From a virus: a stretch of DNA of 38,575 nucleotides. Under the pieces are notes generated by a model. It ran no database searches and was not told the origin of the DNA. It saw nothing but the letters and a program-made list of their open reading frames with translations. The DNA is taken from positions 1-38,575 of IMG/VR virus record IMGVR_UViG_3300020027_000021. One strand, 5' to 3'. The position numbers and the translations under genes were made by a program. Positions 37,648 to 38,575 of the stretch are shown one piece after another; the stretch's first letter is position 1, and the number at the start of each line of letters is the position of its first letter.

Positions 37648-38256
37648 ATGAGCTGGTTAAGCGACTTTTTTAAAGGTGGGAAGAACCCCGCTGACGCTGC
37701 AATGCCTTATCTGAACCAGATACCTGGGCAGACACAACAATATCAACAACCCTTCTTTGATGCTGGAAAAAGTCAATTGCCAGGTCTACAAGACCAATAT
37801 GGTAAATTGATGAATGACCCTGGCGGTCGTATGAATGATATTGGCAAGTCATTTCAACAATCACCAGGCTTTCAATTTGCTATGGATCAAGCAATGCAAG
37901 GTGGAAATCATGCGGCTGCTGCTGGCGGTATGGCAGGTTCCCCACAACACGAACAACAAAATATGCAAATGGCCACCAACTTAGGCAACCAAGATTATAA
38001 CAATTGGATGCAAAATGCGCTGGGAATGTACGGTCAAGGTTTGCAAGGTTCCCAAGGTATGGCGAATCAAGGCCAACAGGCAGGACAAAGTATGGCCGAC
38101 ATGATTGCTCAAACCCTGGCACAACAAGCCAACTTACAATTCCAAGGTTCACGTCAACAAAACCAAAATAAAAATGACCTTATGGGCAATATTTTTAAAT
38201 TAGGTGGTTCGGCTCTTGGCGCGTTTAACCCATTTAGTGGCTTTGGTGGAGGTTAA
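37648..38256 (+). CDS. putative DNA ejection protein
   Basis: 202 aa, rich in Gln, Gly, Met and Asn. The segment QSPGFQFAMDQAMQGGNHAAAAGGMAGSP resembles the pattern in gp7-like ejection/transfer proteins (GFxFxxxQ...AAARG). It ends with a hydrophobic Gly-rich tail (GSALGAFNPFSGFGGG). First of three consecutive probable ejection genes. AAGGA precedes the ATG. Confidence 0.7.
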   Translation: MSWLSDFFKGGKNPADAAMPYLNQIPGQTQQYQQPFFDAGKSQLPGLQDQYGKLMNDPGGRMNDIGKSFQQSPGFQFAMDQAMQGGNHAAAAGGMAGSPQHEQQNMQMATNLGNQDYNNWMQNALGMYGQGLQGSQGMANQGQQAGQSMADMIAQTLAQQANLQFQGSRQQNQNKNDLMGNIFKLGGSALGAFNPFSGFGGG

Positions 38257-38258
38257 TC

Positions 38259-38575
38259 ATGACTTTTTCATTTACTAATTATGCTGCTATTGAGCCACAA
38301 GCATCACCTTGGCAAGATATGGTCGGAAAAGTCCTGGGTGGCTATACCGATATGACCAAAGCCAAATACTTGCAACCTGGACTTGAAGAAGCATTGAAAA
38401 AAGAGAAATTGTTTAACCAATATTACGGCAAAGATATGGAGTCTAAGATAGGACTTCGTAGTGCGCAAACGGGTGAAGCAGGGGCGCGAACTGGATTACT
38501 TGGTGAACAAACTAAGGGCGCACGCATAGAAAATCAATACATGCCTGAAAAGATGAAAGCCCAAATTGCCGAAGC
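38259..38575 (+). CDS. DNA ejection protein, 5-prime part (continues at 1-1076)
   Basis: The first ~106 codons of the gene cut at the window end. ATG 38259 follows GGAGG. Beginning MTFSFTNYAAIEPQASPWQDM, it is helical and Gly/Gln-rich. Through the 126-bp terminal repeat it joins the reading frame at base 3 without a break, giving about 420 aa. Confidence 0.75.
   Translation, partial: MTFSFTNYAAIEPQASPWQDMVGKVLGGYTDMTKAKYLQPGLEEALKKEKLFNQYYGKDMESKIGLRSAQTGEAGARTGLLGEQTKGARIENQYMPEKMKAQIAE
38450..38575 (+). repeat. terminal direct repeat (126 bp), assembly overlap
   Basis: Identical to bases 5-130. Upstream the copies differ (TAAGA-GG at the start, TAAGATAGG at the end), a two-base difference that would shift the frame of the ejection gene; the end copy is the coding one. 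The overlap marks a circular or circularly permuted genome of 38,445 bp. Confidence 0.9.

Noticed and set aside
1-38575. CRISPR arrays, insertion sequences, transposases
   Set aside because: No regularly spaced repeats and no transposase-like frames were seen. The only mobile-type element is the HNH/HTH pair.

Overview
The window is one complete, AT-rich tailed-phage genome of the podovirus type with a P22/Sf6-like head. The last 126 bases (38450-38575) repeat bases 5-130 exactly, so the contig closes into a circle of about 38,445 bp. This is expected for a headful-packaged, circularly permuted genome that has been cut open inside a gene. The host cannot be read directly. The P22-type portal/gp4/gp10 set, the GH108 endolysin, the Bet/YqaJ recombinase pair and the RusA resolvase suggest a Gram-negative, probably gammaproteobacterial, host. 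No integrase and no CI-type repressor were recognised, although a P22-Cro-like protein is present.

Layout (circular): 19370-30545, + strand: a zinc-motif protein, small terminase, structured RNAs with three tRNA genes (Tyr, Asn, Gln), a run of small genes, large terminase, portal, and a string of tiny mostly lysine-rich genes ending in a putative structural protein. 30535-31270, - strand: an inserted moron-like pair (endonuclease VII-type HNH nuclease and HTH protein) with its own promoter and inverted repeats. 31574-38575 continuing into 1-8992, + strand: scaffold, coat, putative decoration/fibre protein, gp4-like adaptor, XhlA-like protein, gp10-like hub, ejection proteins, two large fibres, a lysis cassette (two-TM putative holin, coiled-coil protein, GH108 endolysin) and RusA. 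8978-11286, - strand: YqaJ exonuclease, a 59-aa protein, Bet annealase, SSB. 11455-18048, + strand: Cro-like regulator, many small overlapping genes, a replication initiator with a likely internal origin, and a primase-helicase. 18045-19203, - strand: five small accessory genes.

How it works together: the early switch at 11392-11427 holds two sigma70-type promoters that face each other across the same DNA. One reads right into the cro-like/replication operon and one reads left into the recombination operon. The second leftward operon (19203 to 18045) uses a promoter with the same ATTAGG-CATwATG block, and both leftward operons share a conserved 5-prime leader (CATAGA.. / TTTAACCA..AGAG) that merges with the ribosome binding site. 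A third copy lies before an internal gene of the second operon. This looks like a small, undescribed leader-based regulon. The initiator gene carries direct and inverted repeats beside an AT-rich tandem repeat, as in lambda O. Replication would be by the initiator and a T7 gp4-like primase-helicase, and concatemers would be made and resolved by YqaJ/Bet/SSB/RusA and packaged by TerS/TerL.

The most unusual parts are the multi-hairpin, gene-free RNAs around the tRNA genes (20439-20640, 22582-22807), the replication-gene leader with competing hairpins (14873-15133), and the shared leader element.
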